Source: CADBRN01 sp050944685 (lineage in GTDB: Bacteria; Bacillota; Clostridia; Lachnospirales; Lachnospiraceae). Taken from it: 64,000 nucleotides of DNA. A program made the position numbers and the translations under genes. The notes beneath the pieces were generated by a model that made no database searches, was not told the DNA's origin, and saw only the letters and a list, made by a program, of their open reading frames with translations. The DNA is taken from NCBI GenBank assembly GCA_050944685.1, contig JBMNRP010000010.1, positions 1-64,000 on the forward strand, written 5' to 3'. Shown one piece after another: positions 1 through 7,621 of this stretch (its first letter is position 1; each line of letters begins with the position of its first letter).

Positions 1-118
1 TTATGATTTGGCCTCAGCATATCAGTCTGTGCACGTCAACTGTTGAAACCGCCGTGTACCGAACGGTATGCACGTGTGGTGTGAGAGGTCGGGGGCTAAC
101 CACCCCCTCCTACTCGAT
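1..118 (+). mobile_element. 3' end of a group II intron (domains V and VI), truncated by the window edge
   Basis: Positions 48-80 fold as a domain V hairpin: ACCGC (48-52) pairs with GTGGT (76-80), CGTG (53-56) with CACG (71-74), TACC (57-60) with GGTA (65-68), with a GAAC loop and the expected two-base bulge (69-70) on the 3' strand. Positions 83-115 then fold as domain VI: GAG/CTC (83-85 with 113-115), AGG/CCT (86-88 with 109-111) and GGGGG/CCCCC (91-95 with 103-107). This leaves A112 unpaired as the candidate branch point, six bases before the likely 3' splice end at T118 (CGAT). The order domain V, short linker, domain VI with a bulged A is diagnostic for group II introns. The intron-encoded reverse transcriptase, if present, lies upstream of the window. 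The subclass was not determined. Confidence 0.88.
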
Positions 119-148
119 TTTTTCTCAGGTTTCAGGAGAGAAAACCGT

Positions 149-724
149 ATGAAAAAAAAGAAAATCAGCAAAGGGGAATTCGGATACATCCGGAATCAGA
201 AGAAGGTCCGGCTGCTGAAGACGGTCCTCATGTTCGCCTGTGCGTTTGCGATCTTCCTGGTGGGATTTGTCCTGAACAATGGGGACAAGAAAAATATATA
301 CACGGTGATTGCCTGTCTCGGGATCATTCCCGCCTCGCTCTCGCTGATCGAGGGTATCATGATGTGGATGCGGACGCCCATGGACGAGTCGCTCTACCGG
401 AGAATTTCGGAAGTTTCGGGCGATCTTGTGATGGCCTATGAGATGTATTTTACCACCCACGATATCAATCTTTTTGTGGATGCGGCCGCGGTCGCCAATG
501 ATACGGTAGCCGCGTTCACGCACGAAGATGCGAAACCGGACGTTATTCATTTCATGGAGGATCACATTCAGAAATCGCTGAGGGCTTCCGGGCACAGACG
601 CACGGTCAAGATCTTTCAGAATGAGAAGCAGTTTCTGGAGAGAGTTTCGCAGCTCGCGGGAAAGAGCGGACCGACCGAGGAGGACCGGGCGACGCGTAAC
701 TCGATGCTGACGATCGTATTGTAA
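149..724 (+). CDS. small two-helix membrane protein of unknown function
   Basis: I do not recognise a family. The 191-residue product has a very basic N-terminus (MKKKKISKGEF), two hydrophobic segments at about residues 26-45 and 51-71, and a roughly 120-residue soluble C-terminal part with no recognised motif. The topology would put both ends on the same side of the membrane. The ATG at 149 is preferred because AGGAG (about 134-138) sits just upstream; an in-frame ATG at 68 lies inside group II intron domain V and would give a junk N-terminus. It is followed two bases later by the pseudouridine synthase, so the two are probably co-transcribed. The intron ends about 30 bases before the start codon, so the gene's native promoter may be separated from it by the intron. 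Confidence 0.7.
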   Translation: MKKKKISKGEFGYIRNQKKVRLLKTVLMFACAFAIFLVGFVLNNGDKKNIYTVIACLGIIPASLSLIEGIMMWMRTPMDESLYRRISEVSGDLVMAYEMYFTTHDINLFVDAAAVANDTVAAFTHEDAKPDVIHFMEDHIQKSLRASGHRRTVKIFQNEKQFLERVSQLAGKSGPTEEDRATRNSMLTIVL

Positions 725-726
725 GC

Positions 727-1692
727 ATGAAAGAAATTATTATCCGAGAAGAACAGGCGGGGCAGCGATTCGATAAATTTCTCAGGAGATATCTTCCCGG
801 AGCGGGAAGCGGTTTCCTCTACAAAATGCTTCGCAGGAAAAATATCTTGCTGAATTCGAAGAAGGCGACGGGCAGAGAGAGGCTTGCCGCCGGCGATACG
901 GTCCGGATTTATTTTTCGGAGGATACCCTGGAAAAGTTCCGGAAATCTGCAGAAGATTCCGGAAAGAGGGAGATTTCTGCGATGAATCCGGAGTGGGTGC
1001 TCTACGAGGACGATCACCTGATTGCCCTGAACAAGCCTGCCGGGGTGCTGTCTCAGGGCAATGACAGCGCGGATGTTTCGGTGGCGGATTACCTGAAGTC
1101 GTATCTGCCGGCCGGGGACGGACTGTTTTCCCCGGGGCCGGCCAATCGCCTGGACCGCAACACGAGCGGAATTATCCTGGCGGGAAAGGACAACGCCTCC
1201 GCCCGGGAGCTGTCGGAGCTCATCCGGGGACGGAATCTGAAAAAGTTCTATCTCGCCCTGGCGCTTGGAGAAATCGACCGGCCGGCCCGCGTCGGCGGTA
1301 CGCTTGTGAAGGATCACGCGACGAACACCGTGCGGGTTACCGGAAAAAGTCTGAAGAATGTTCCGGGAGGCATCCGGATCGAAACTGCCTATCGCCCGAT
1401 CCGCACGGAAAAGCTCGGATATACGGTTACGCTTCTGGAGGTGGAACTCATTACGGGACGACCTCATCAGATCCGTGCCCATCTTTCCTCACTCGGCCAT
1501 CCGCTGATCGGGGATCCGCGGTACGGGGATGAGAAGGTGAACCGGTTTTTCCGGAAGCAGTTCGGACTTTCCAGACAGTTTCTCCACGCGGCCAGAATTG
1601 AGTTTCCGCAGATGGACGGAATCCTGAGAGAGGATTCCGGCCTGGTCATCCGCTCAGAGCTTCCGGCGGACCTCGCCCGTATCCTTCATTGA
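727..1692 (+). CDS. RluA-family (RluC/RluD-like) ribosomal large-subunit pseudouridine synthase
   Basis: This enzyme isomerises specific uridines in 23S rRNA to pseudouridine. The 321-residue protein has an N-terminal S4 RNA-binding domain (about residues 1-75, including GQRFDKFLRRYLP) and a catalytic domain. The RluA signature NRLDRNTSGIILAGKD carries the catalytic Asp, and the conserved GRPHQIRAHLSSLGHPLIGD motif follows towards the C-terminus. Length and domain order fit RluC/RluD; the exact target uridine cannot be assigned from sequence. It starts two bases after the upstream membrane protein gene. Its stop codon overlaps the -35 element of the next promoter. Confidence 0.9.
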   Translation: MKEIIIREEQAGQRFDKFLRRYLPGAGSGFLYKMLRRKNILLNSKKATGRERLAAGDTVRIYFSEDTLEKFRKSAEDSGKREISAMNPEWVLYEDDHLIALNKPAGVLSQGNDSADVSVADYLKSYLPAGDGLFSPGPANRLDRNTSGIILAGKDNASARELSELIRGRNLKKFYLALALGEIDRPARVGGTLVKDHATNTVRVTGKSLKNVPGGIRIETAYRPIRTEKLGYTVTLLEVELITGRPHQIRAHLSSLGHPLIGDPRYGDEKVNRFFRKQFGLSRQFLHAARIEFPQMDGILREDSGLVIRSELPADLARILH

Positions 1693-1717
1693 CAAAATCA
1701 CGGGAATATTTTATTGT
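1689..1717 (+). promoter_or_regulatory. sigma-A-type promoter for lepB-recU
   Basis: TTGACA (1689-1694) is a perfect -35 box, followed after 17 bases by TATTGT (1712-1717). The -35 overlaps the stop codon of the pseudouridine synthase gene. The start codon of lepB lies about 50 bases downstream. Confidence 0.7.
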
Positions 1718-1767
1718 GATAAAACATAACCACCATCAATTGTTTTGAGCTGGGGGATAAATAAGGG

Positions 1768-2919
1768 ATGGATGAAAAAAATACCCGCGGAAGCGGGTCT
1801 GAGAATAAAAAAAACCGTTTCGGAAGGCGCGGAAAACACGAGCCTTACGATACGGATGATTACGAAAATGATTTTCAATTCATATATGGCGAAGAAAATG
1901 GCGAGGAAGATCCTGAAGCCGGGAGTGACGGGAAAAACGAAACCGGTGAGGAGCCGGATGAACAGCCGTCCGCTTCCCGGACGGATGAAAACACACCGGA
2001 TGCTGTTTCGGGGTCTTCCGGGCAGGAAGGATCCGGAGCGTCCCGCCGCGGCAGGAGCGGCGGAAAGAAGAGCGGAAAGGGAAAAAGTTTTTTCCGGGAA
2101 CTGATGAATGATCTGATTCTGATCGGAATCGTGGTCGTGGCGGTTCTTCTGCTTGAGCATTTCGTGATTGTCAACGCGACGATCCCCTCCCAGTCGATGG
2201 AAAATACGATCATGGTCGGAGACCGCGTCTTCGGAAACCGGCTGGCTTATCTGAACAAGGATCCGGAGAGGTACGACATTATCATTTTCCGCTATCCGGA
2301 TGACGAATCGCAGCTCTTTATCAAAAGAGTGATCGGTCTTCCCGGAGATGTGATCGATATCAGAAACGGGGATGTATATGTCAATGGCAGCGAAGAGCCG
2401 CTGACCGACAGCTTCTGCATGGAGGAAAATGTGACGGACAGCGGTCTGATGGAGGTTCCCTTTCAGGTTCCCGAAGGCTGCTTCTTTGTTCTGGGCGACA
2501 ACCGGCTGAACTCAAAGGATTCCCGATACTGGGAGAATCATTTTGTCACGAAGGACCAGATCGTCGCGAAAGCGATCTTCCGCTACTGGCCGCTGAACAA
2601 GATGAAATCTCTGAACAAAGATAATAAAGATTATTATTATCCGCCGTCCGCGGAGAACGCGGAAGAACTGCTCTCGTCCTCTTCGGAGGCGGAAGAAACC
2701 TCGACGCCGACGCCGACCGCCACACCGACGCCGACCGCCACACCGACAGCTACACCGACGCCTGCGGCTGCTTCGGAGTCGGGTCAGTCGCAGAATTCCT
2801 CGGAAGGAGGGACGGATTCGTCATCCGGAGATACCTCCGGAGGGACCGATCAGGACGGAACGCAGACGGAGAATGACGGGGGAAATTCCGGAAACGGGAA
2901 TTATCTTCCCAGATGCTGA
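1768..2919 (+). CDS. lepB: signal peptidase I with long low-complexity N- and C-terminal extensions
   Basis: It cleaves signal peptides from exported proteins at the outer face of the membrane using a Ser/Lys dyad. The core is typical: one transmembrane helix (about residues 112-131), the serine box IPSQSMEN with Ser143, the lysine box FIKRVIGLPGD with Lys186, and the distal GDNRLNSKDSR box. Two features are unusual. A roughly 105-residue charged, Gly/Ser/Glu-rich N-terminal cytoplasmic extension precedes the helix. A C-terminal tail of about 90 residues, expected outside the cell, starts with Thr-Pro/Ala repeats (from about residue 312) and turns Ser/Gly/Asp-rich. At 383 residues it is about twice the length of a minimal Gram-positive enzyme. 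The ATG at 1768 follows a GGGGGATAA purine stretch. It is probably transcribed with recU. Confidence 0.93.
   Translation: MDEKNTRGSGSENKKNRFGRRGKHEPYDTDDYENDFQFIYGEENGEEDPEAGSDGKNETGEEPDEQPSASRTDENTPDAVSGSSGQEGSGASRRGRSGGKKSGKGKSFFRELMNDLILIGIVVVAVLLLEHFVIVNATIPSQSMENTIMVGDRVFGNRLAYLNKDPERYDIIIFRYPDDESQLFIKRVIGLPGDVIDIRNGDVYVNGSEEPLTDSFCMEENVTDSGLMEVPFQVPEGCFFVLGDNRLNSKDSRYWENHFVTKDQIVAKAIFRYWPLNKMKSLNKDNKDYYYPPSAENAEELLSSSSEAEETSTPTPTATPTPTATPTATPTPAAASESGQSQNSSEGGTDSSSGDTSGGTDQDGTQTENDGGNSGNGNYLPRC
2701..2765 (+). repeat. short tandem repeat encoding the Thr-Pro tail of LepB
   Basis: Degenerate copies of ACGCCGACCGCCACACCG-like units encode alternating Thr-Pro and Thr-Ala steps (TPTPTATPTPTATP...). 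The repeat stays in frame and is coding; its short period makes it prone to slippage in multiples of three. Confidence 0.75.
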
Positions 2920-2967
2920 GAACACCGGCATCCGGGCACGGGCCCCGAAAATCAGGAAACGGAGAGA

Positions 2968-3507
2968 ATGACATTGGGAACCTGGGGAACGAGAGGACTC
3001 CGCGGATCACTGCTGGAGGAAATGATCAATTTAACAAATGAAACCTACCGCTCCCGCGGTCTCGCCCTGATTCAGAAAATTCCCACTCCGATCACTCCGA
3101 TCGAAATTGACAGGGAAAGCCGGCACATCACACTGGCTTATTTTGATCAGAAAAGTACGGTGGATTACATCGGGGCGGTTCAGGGGGTCCCGGTCTGCTT
3201 TGACGCGAAGGAGTGCAAGACGGATACCTTTCCGCTCGCCAATATTCATCCGCATCAGATTGAGTTTATGAAATTGTTTGAAAGGCAGCAGGGAGTTGCC
3301 TTTCTCCTTTTGTATTTTTCCACCCGGGATGAGTATTACTATCTGCGCTTCCGCGAGATGATGAAATTCGTCGGCCGGGCGGAAGAGGGCGGACCGAAAC
3401 ATTTTCATCTGGAAGAACTGGATCCTTCCTATTTTCTTCAGCGGAAGGGCGATCTTTTCGTCCCGTATCTGGATGGGATTCAGAAGGATCTTCTCTCGAG
3501 GGATTGA
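2968..3507 (+). CDS. recU: Holliday junction resolvase RecU
   Basis: RecU is the Firmicutes Holliday junction resolvase that cuts four-way junctions during recombinational repair and chromosome segregation. The 179-residue protein aligns by eye with the family throughout: NLTNETYRSRGLALIQKIPTP near the N-terminus, STVDYIG with Asp66, the nuclease core FDAKEC with Asp79 and Lys81, and TFPLANIHPHQIE. Spacing between Asp66, Asp79 and Lys81 matches Bacillus subtilis D88, E101 and K103, but the usual Glu of the E-x-K motif is Asp here, a conservative change. The ATG at 2968 follows GGAGAG. In Bacillus recU sits next to a penicillin-binding protein gene; here it follows lepB. Confidence 0.88.
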   Translation: MTLGTWGTRGLRGSLLEEMINLTNETYRSRGLALIQKIPTPITPIEIDRESRHITLAYFDQKSTVDYIGAVQGVPVCFDAKECKTDTFPLANIHPHQIEFMKLFERQQGVAFLLLYFSTRDEYYYLRFREMMKFVGRAEEGGPKHFHLEELDPSYFLQRKGDLFVPYLDGIQKDLLSRD

Positions 3508-3584
3508 AAAAAGAAACGGTTGATTTTTTCAGGCGGAGGTCACCCGGCGGAGGACCGGGGGATTGCAAATCGTTCCGGCCGGGG

Positions 3585-3612
3585 TTGACAAGGCAATTTC
3601 GTATGATAACAT
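3585..3612 (+). promoter_or_regulatory. promoter of the histidine operon
   Basis: TTGACA (3585-3590), a 16-base spacer and TAACAT (3607-3612). The leader to hisZ is about 80 bases, too short for a T-box riboswitch, and no T-box core sequence is visible. A small GC hairpin (GCCGG/CCGGC at about 3631-3645) followed within six bases by a T-run could act as a weak attenuator, but this is speculative. Confidence 0.6.
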
Positions 3613-3700
3613 GGTAGCATGTTAAAGCAAATCGGCCGGCTATTCCGGCGGACTTGTTTTTTTCGGCCATTACTGACGATTCAACAGACAAGGGGATGCC

Positions 3701-4963
3701 ATGAAACATCTGATTCATACCCCGGAGGGATTCCGGGATATTTTCGGCAGAGAATGTGACAAGAAACGATTTATTGAACGGAAAATTGAAAAGAAATTCC
3801 GCTCCTTCGGCTACCAGTCGATCGAGACACCGTCCCTCGAGTTTTCCGATGCGTTTTCCAGAGACGTCGGATCCGTACCGGTCAATGAGATGTATAAGCT
3901 GTTTGACCGCGACGGAAATATGCTCGTGCTGCGACCCGATTTTACACCCTCGGTTGCACGGTCTGTCTCCATGTATTTCATGGAGGAGCAGGGGCCGCTC
4001 CGGTTCTGCTATCACGGAAATGTCTTTCAGAATAATCTCCATTATCAGGGGCATCTCCATGAGAACACGCAGATGGGCGTGGAGCTGATCGGGGAGGACA
4101 GCCCGGAGGCCGACGCGGAAATCATCGCCCTTGTCGTCGAGGCGCTCCGCGAGTCGGGTCTCACCGAATTTCAGGTCTCCATCGGCCATGTCGATTATTT
4201 TCAGTCGCTCGCGGAGACCGCGGGCCTCGATGAGGATACGCAGGCGGATCTGAGGAATCTGCTTCTGACCCGCAACCGCTTCGGTGCGGAAGAGCAGATC
4301 CGGAGACTTCGTCTGAGAAAGGATCTCCAGACGGCATTTGAGTCGATTCCGGAGCTTTTCGGAAACCGGGATGTGCTGTCTCGCGCGAAATCGCTCACCG
4401 ATAACCGCCGCGCGATCCGCGCCTGCGAGCGTCTGGAAAAGATCTACGAGACGCTCGATGCCTACGGATGCGGAAATTACGTGACATTTGACATGGGTCT
4501 GCTCTCGCCCTACCGCTACTACACCGGCATTATTTTCCAGGCATACACCTATGGAACCGGTGATTCCATCATCAAGGGAGGACGCTACGACGCCCTTCTG
4601 GAGCGGTACGGGAAGAAAGCGCCGGCCATAGGGTTTACGACAGAAATCGGCTCTCTTCTGACCGCTCTCGACCGTCAGGGAATACAGGTGCCGATCCATG
4701 ATATCAAGACGATGATCCTGTATCCCTCCTCGATGGAATCGGGATGCGTCCGCTACGCACAGCGTCAGCGCGCGAAGGGGCTGGATGTCGCCTGTGTCCG
4801 CTTTGAGCCGGGACGTGTGCTGGATGATTACCGTGCGTACGGAGTCCGCAACCAGTTCGGCGGAATTGTCTATTTTAAATCGGAGACGGAGGTTTACGCG
4901 ATCAACCTCGGAACCGGCGAAGTAGACCAGATTAATGTTGCCGGGGGTGATGAGAAGATATGA
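3701..4963 (+). CDS. hisZ: ATP phosphoribosyltransferase regulatory subunit HisZ
   Basis: HisZ is a catalytically inactive paralogue of histidyl-tRNA synthetase that forms the hetero-octameric ATP phosphoribosyltransferase with short HisG and makes it sensitive to histidine. The 420-residue protein shows the class II synthetase fold: HTPEGFRDIFGREC at the start, LVLRPDFTPSVAR (motif 2 region), FCYHGNVFQ, and RYYTGIIFQAYT and GGRYDALLERYG (motif 3 side). The call as HisZ rather than HisS rests on the four-base overlap with short-form hisG and on its place as first gene of the operon. The ATG at 3701 follows AAGGGGATGCC. Confidence 0.92.
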   Translation: MKHLIHTPEGFRDIFGRECDKKRFIERKIEKKFRSFGYQSIETPSLEFSDAFSRDVGSVPVNEMYKLFDRDGNMLVLRPDFTPSVARSVSMYFMEEQGPLRFCYHGNVFQNNLHYQGHLHENTQMGVELIGEDSPEADAEIIALVVEALRESGLTEFQVSIGHVDYFQSLAETAGLDEDTQADLRNLLLTRNRFGAEEQIRRLRLRKDLQTAFESIPELFGNRDVLSRAKSLTDNRRAIRACERLEKIYETLDAYGCGNYVTFDMGLLSPYRYYTGIIFQAYTYGTGDSIIKGGRYDALLERYGKKAPAIGFTTEIGSLLTALDRQGIQVPIHDIKTMILYPSSMESGCVRYAQRQRAKGLDVACVRFEPGRVLDDYRAYGVRNQFGGIVYFKSETEVYAINLGTGEVDQINVAGGDEKI

Positions 4964-5604
4964 GATACCTGACATTTGCACTGACGAAGGGAAGACTGGC
5001 GGACCAGACTCTCAGCCTTCTGGAAAAAGTCGGTGTTTCCTGTGAAGAGATGCGGGACAAGAATTCCCGGAGACTGATTTTTGTCAATGAGAGCCAGAAG
5101 CTGCGCTTCTTCCTGGCCAAGGGACCGGATGTTCCGACCTATGTGGAGTACGGCGCGGCCGACATCGGCATCGTCGGAAAAGATACGATCATGGAAGAGA
5201 ACCGAAAGGTTTTCGAGGTGCTGGATCTCGGCTTCGGGAAATGCCGCATGTGCGTGTGCGGTCCGGAGAGCGCGCGGGAGTACCTGCAGCATAATCAGAT
5301 GATCCGCGTGGCGACGAAGTATCCGAACATCGCGAAGGATTATTTCTATAACAAGAAGAACCAGACAGTCGAGCTGATTAAACTGAACGGCTCAATTGAG
5401 CTCGCTCCGATCGTAGGCCTCTCCGAGGTGATCGTGGATATTGTCGAGACCGGAACGACGCTGCGCGAGAACGGACTTTCCGTGCTCGAGGAAATCTGTC
5501 CTCTTTCCGCCAGAATGGTTGTGAATCCGGTCAGCATGCGAATGGACAATGAGAGAATTTCAGGCCTTGTCAAGGCCCTCCGGGCCTGCATGACCGGGAT
5601 GTGA
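4960..5604 (+). CDS. hisG: ATP phosphoribosyltransferase catalytic subunit, short form
   Basis: HisG condenses ATP with PRPP in the first committed step of histidine synthesis. At 214 residues this is the short form without the C-terminal regulatory domain, so it needs HisZ, which is encoded immediately upstream with an ATGA overlap. Visible family signatures are LTFALTKGRL at the N-terminus, the YGAADIGIVGKD segment, and the PRPP-binding stretch ELAPIVGLSEVIVDIVETGTTL. The gene is intact. Confidence 0.95.
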   Translation: MRYLTFALTKGRLADQTLSLLEKVGVSCEEMRDKNSRRLIFVNESQKLRFFLAKGPDVPTYVEYGAADIGIVGKDTIMEENRKVFEVLDLGFGKCRMCVCGPESAREYLQHNQMIRVATKYPNIAKDYFYNKKNQTVELIKLNGSIELAPIVGLSEVIVDIVETGTTLRENGLSVLEEICPLSARMVVNPVSMRMDNERISGLVKALRACMTGM

Positions 5605-5628
5605 AGCGCAATAAGAGGATAAAAGCAT

Positions 5629-6927
5629 ATGGAAGTGTTTGAATTAACAGAGGAGACGCGGCAGGAGGTCCGTCAGAGAATGCTGGCGCGCAATCCAGCC
5701 AACTACAGGGAGCAGCAGAGCGCCGTGGACGAGATCCTGGCCTCTGTCCGTGAAAAAGGGAACGAGGCTCTTTTTGCCTTTACGGAAAAATTTGACGGAA
5801 TCCGCCTGACTCCGGAGACCATCGAGGTGACGGAACCGGAGATAGACGAGGCCTGCAGAACGGTCGACCCGAAGCTGATCGGGGTGATCCGGGAGGCGCT
5901 TGTCAATATCAGGGGCTTTCATGAAAAACAGATTCGTCAGAGCTGGTTTTCCACCACGGAGGAGGGGACGATTCTCGGTCAGAGAATTACTCCGATCGAG
6001 CGCGTGGGCGTCTACGTGCCCGGAGGCAAGGCGGCCTATCCGTCTTCCGTTCTGATGAACATTGTACCGGCGCGCGTTGCCGGCGTGAAGGAGATTGTCA
6101 TGACGACGCCCTGCGGCAGGGACGGAAAGGTCAATCCGGCCGTGCTTGTCGCTGCCAGGGAGGCCGGAGCCGACAGGATATTCAAGGCCGGCGGGGCTCA
6201 GGCGATCGCGGCGATGGCGTACGGAACGACCTGTATCCCGAAGACGGATAAAATCGTCGGACCCGGGAACATCTATGTGGCGCTCGCCAAAAAAGCGGTC
6301 TACGGAAACGTGAGCATTGATTCCGTCGCCGGACCGAGCGAGATCCTCGTTCTGGCGGACGATTCCGCTAATCCGCGCTACGTGGCGGCGGATCTTCTTT
6401 CGCAGGCGGAGCACGATGAGATGGCATCCGCTGTTCTGGTGACGACGAGCCGGAAGCTGGCAGACGGGGTGCAGGAGGAGATCGGGGGATTCCTGAAAAA
6501 GCTGTCCCGCGCCGGGATTATCCGGAAATCGCTGGACCGTTTCGGGTTTATCCTGGTGGCGAAATCCATGGATGACGCGATCGATGCGGTGAACCAGATT
6601 GCCTCGGAGCATCTGGAGATCGTGACGGAGAATCCGTTTGAGACGATGACGAAGGTAAAGAATGCCGGGGCGATTTTCCTCGGGACCTGGAGCAGTGAAC
6701 CGCTCGGCGATTATTTCGCGGGGCCGAATCATATCCTTCCCACGAACGGAACGGCGCGTTTCTTCTCGCCGCTTTCGGTCGACGATTTCGTCAAGAAATC
6801 GAGTGTCATTCACTATTCGAGGGATGCCCTGCGCGCGGTTCATGAGAATATCGAGCAGTTTGCGAAATGTGAGGGTCTGACCGCCCACGCGAACTCGATC
6901 GCGGTGCGTTTCGAGGACGAAGAGTAA
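5629..6927 (+). CDS. hisD: histidinol dehydrogenase
   Basis: HisD oxidises L-histidinol to L-histidine in two NAD-dependent steps at a zinc site. The 432-residue length is standard. Diagnostic segments are GVYVPGGKAAYPSSVLMN, the GPGNIYVALAKK turn, DSVAGPSEILVLAD, the metal-ligand motif SQAEHDE, the catalytic base region ASEHLEIVT, and DYFAGPNHILPTNGTARF near the C-terminus. It follows hisG by 24 bases with a GAGG-type ribosome site and precedes hisB by 16 bases, consistent with one transcript. Confidence 0.96.
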   Translation: MEVFELTEETRQEVRQRMLARNPANYREQQSAVDEILASVREKGNEALFAFTEKFDGIRLTPETIEVTEPEIDEACRTVDPKLIGVIREALVNIRGFHEKQIRQSWFSTTEEGTILGQRITPIERVGVYVPGGKAAYPSSVLMNIVPARVAGVKEIVMTTPCGRDGKVNPAVLVAAREAGADRIFKAGGAQAIAAMAYGTTCIPKTDKIVGPGNIYVALAKKAVYGNVSIDSVAGPSEILVLADDSANPRYVAADLLSQAEHDEMASAVLVTTSRKLADGVQEEIGGFLKKLSRAGIIRKSLDRFGFILVAKSMDDAIDAVNQIASEHLEIVTENPFETMTKVKNAGAIFLGTWSSEPLGDYFAGPNHILPTNGTARFFSPLSVDDFVKKSSVIHYSRDALRAVHENIEQFAKCEGLTAHANSIAVRFEDEE

Positions 6928-6943
6928 TTCAGGAGGAACCGAT

Positions 6944-7531
6944 ATGAGCCGAACGGCGGAAATCACCAGAAAAACAAAGGAAACCGATATCTCCGTCTCC
7001 CTGAATCTGGACGGGAGCGGAATCTCTCACATCGATACCGGAGTCGGCTTTTTCGACCATATGCTGACGGGATTCGCGAAGCACGGTCTCTTTGATCTGG
7101 AGGTGAAGGTGAAAGGAGATCTGCAGGTCGACGACCATCATACGGTGGAGGATACGGGAATCGTCCTCGGGAACGCGATTGAAAAGGCTCTCGGGGACAA
7201 GAAGGGCATCCGCAGGTACGGGAGCAGCATTCTCCCGATGGACGAGACACTTGTCATGACGGCGTGTGATCTGTGCGGCCGCCCGTATTTTGTCTTTGAG
7301 GGAGAGTTTTCCGGGGAAAAAACGGGAGACATGTCGACGCAGATGGTCCGTGAATTTTTCTACGCCGTCTCTTATTCCGCGGGCATGAATCTCCATATGA
7401 GAATCCTCAGCGGGATGAATGATCATCACAAGGCAGAGGCTCTGTTCAAGTCGTTTGCGAAGACGCTGGACATGGCCACGATGAAGGATCCCCGGATCAC
7501 GGACGTGCTGTCGACAAAGGGAAGCCTCTGA
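6944..7531 (+). CDS. hisB: imidazoleglycerol-phosphate dehydratase
   Basis: HisB removes water from imidazoleglycerol phosphate to give imidazole acetol phosphate, using a dinuclear manganese centre. This is the 195-residue monofunctional form, without the histidinol-phosphatase domain found in enterobacteria. The two metal-binding motifs are present: FFDHMLTGFAKHG and DDHHTVEDTGIVLG in the first half, and MNDHHKAEALFKSFAKTL with the related second half. AGGAGG lies just upstream of the ATG at 6944. Histidinol phosphatase and HisC would have to come from elsewhere in the genome. Confidence 0.95.
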   Translation: MSRTAEITRKTKETDISVSLNLDGSGISHIDTGVGFFDHMLTGFAKHGLFDLEVKVKGDLQVDDHHTVEDTGIVLGNAIEKALGDKKGIRRYGSSILPMDETLVMTACDLCGRPYFVFEGEFSGEKTGDMSTQMVREFFYAVSYSAGMNLHMRILSGMNDHHKAEALFKSFAKTLDMATMKDPRITDVLSTKGSL

Positions 7532-7621
7532 ACCATACAGGAGATGAAAGGATCCTCCGGCTTTTTTTGCAGAATCGGATGGAAAGGCCGGGTGATCCGG
7601 ATTTTTTATAAGGAGTGTGCA

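Noticed and set aside
68..148. Upstream ATG extending the first membrane-protein gene
   Set aside because: It falls inside group II intron domain V, and AGGAG is correctly placed for the ATG at 149 instead.
2701..2765. Short tandem repeat considered as a CRISPR-like array
   Set aside because: The units are contiguous without spacers, in frame, and encode a Thr-Pro tail.
3508..3700. T-box or other riboswitch upstream of hisZ
   Set aside because: The leader after the promoter is about 80 bases and contains no T-box core (AGGGTGGNACCGCG-like) sequence. The same negative result holds for tyrS and alaS.
3266..4981. 571-codon minus-strand frame opposite recU and hisZ
   Set aside because: It crosses the hisZ promoter region and has no motif; hisZ and recU explain the coding signal.
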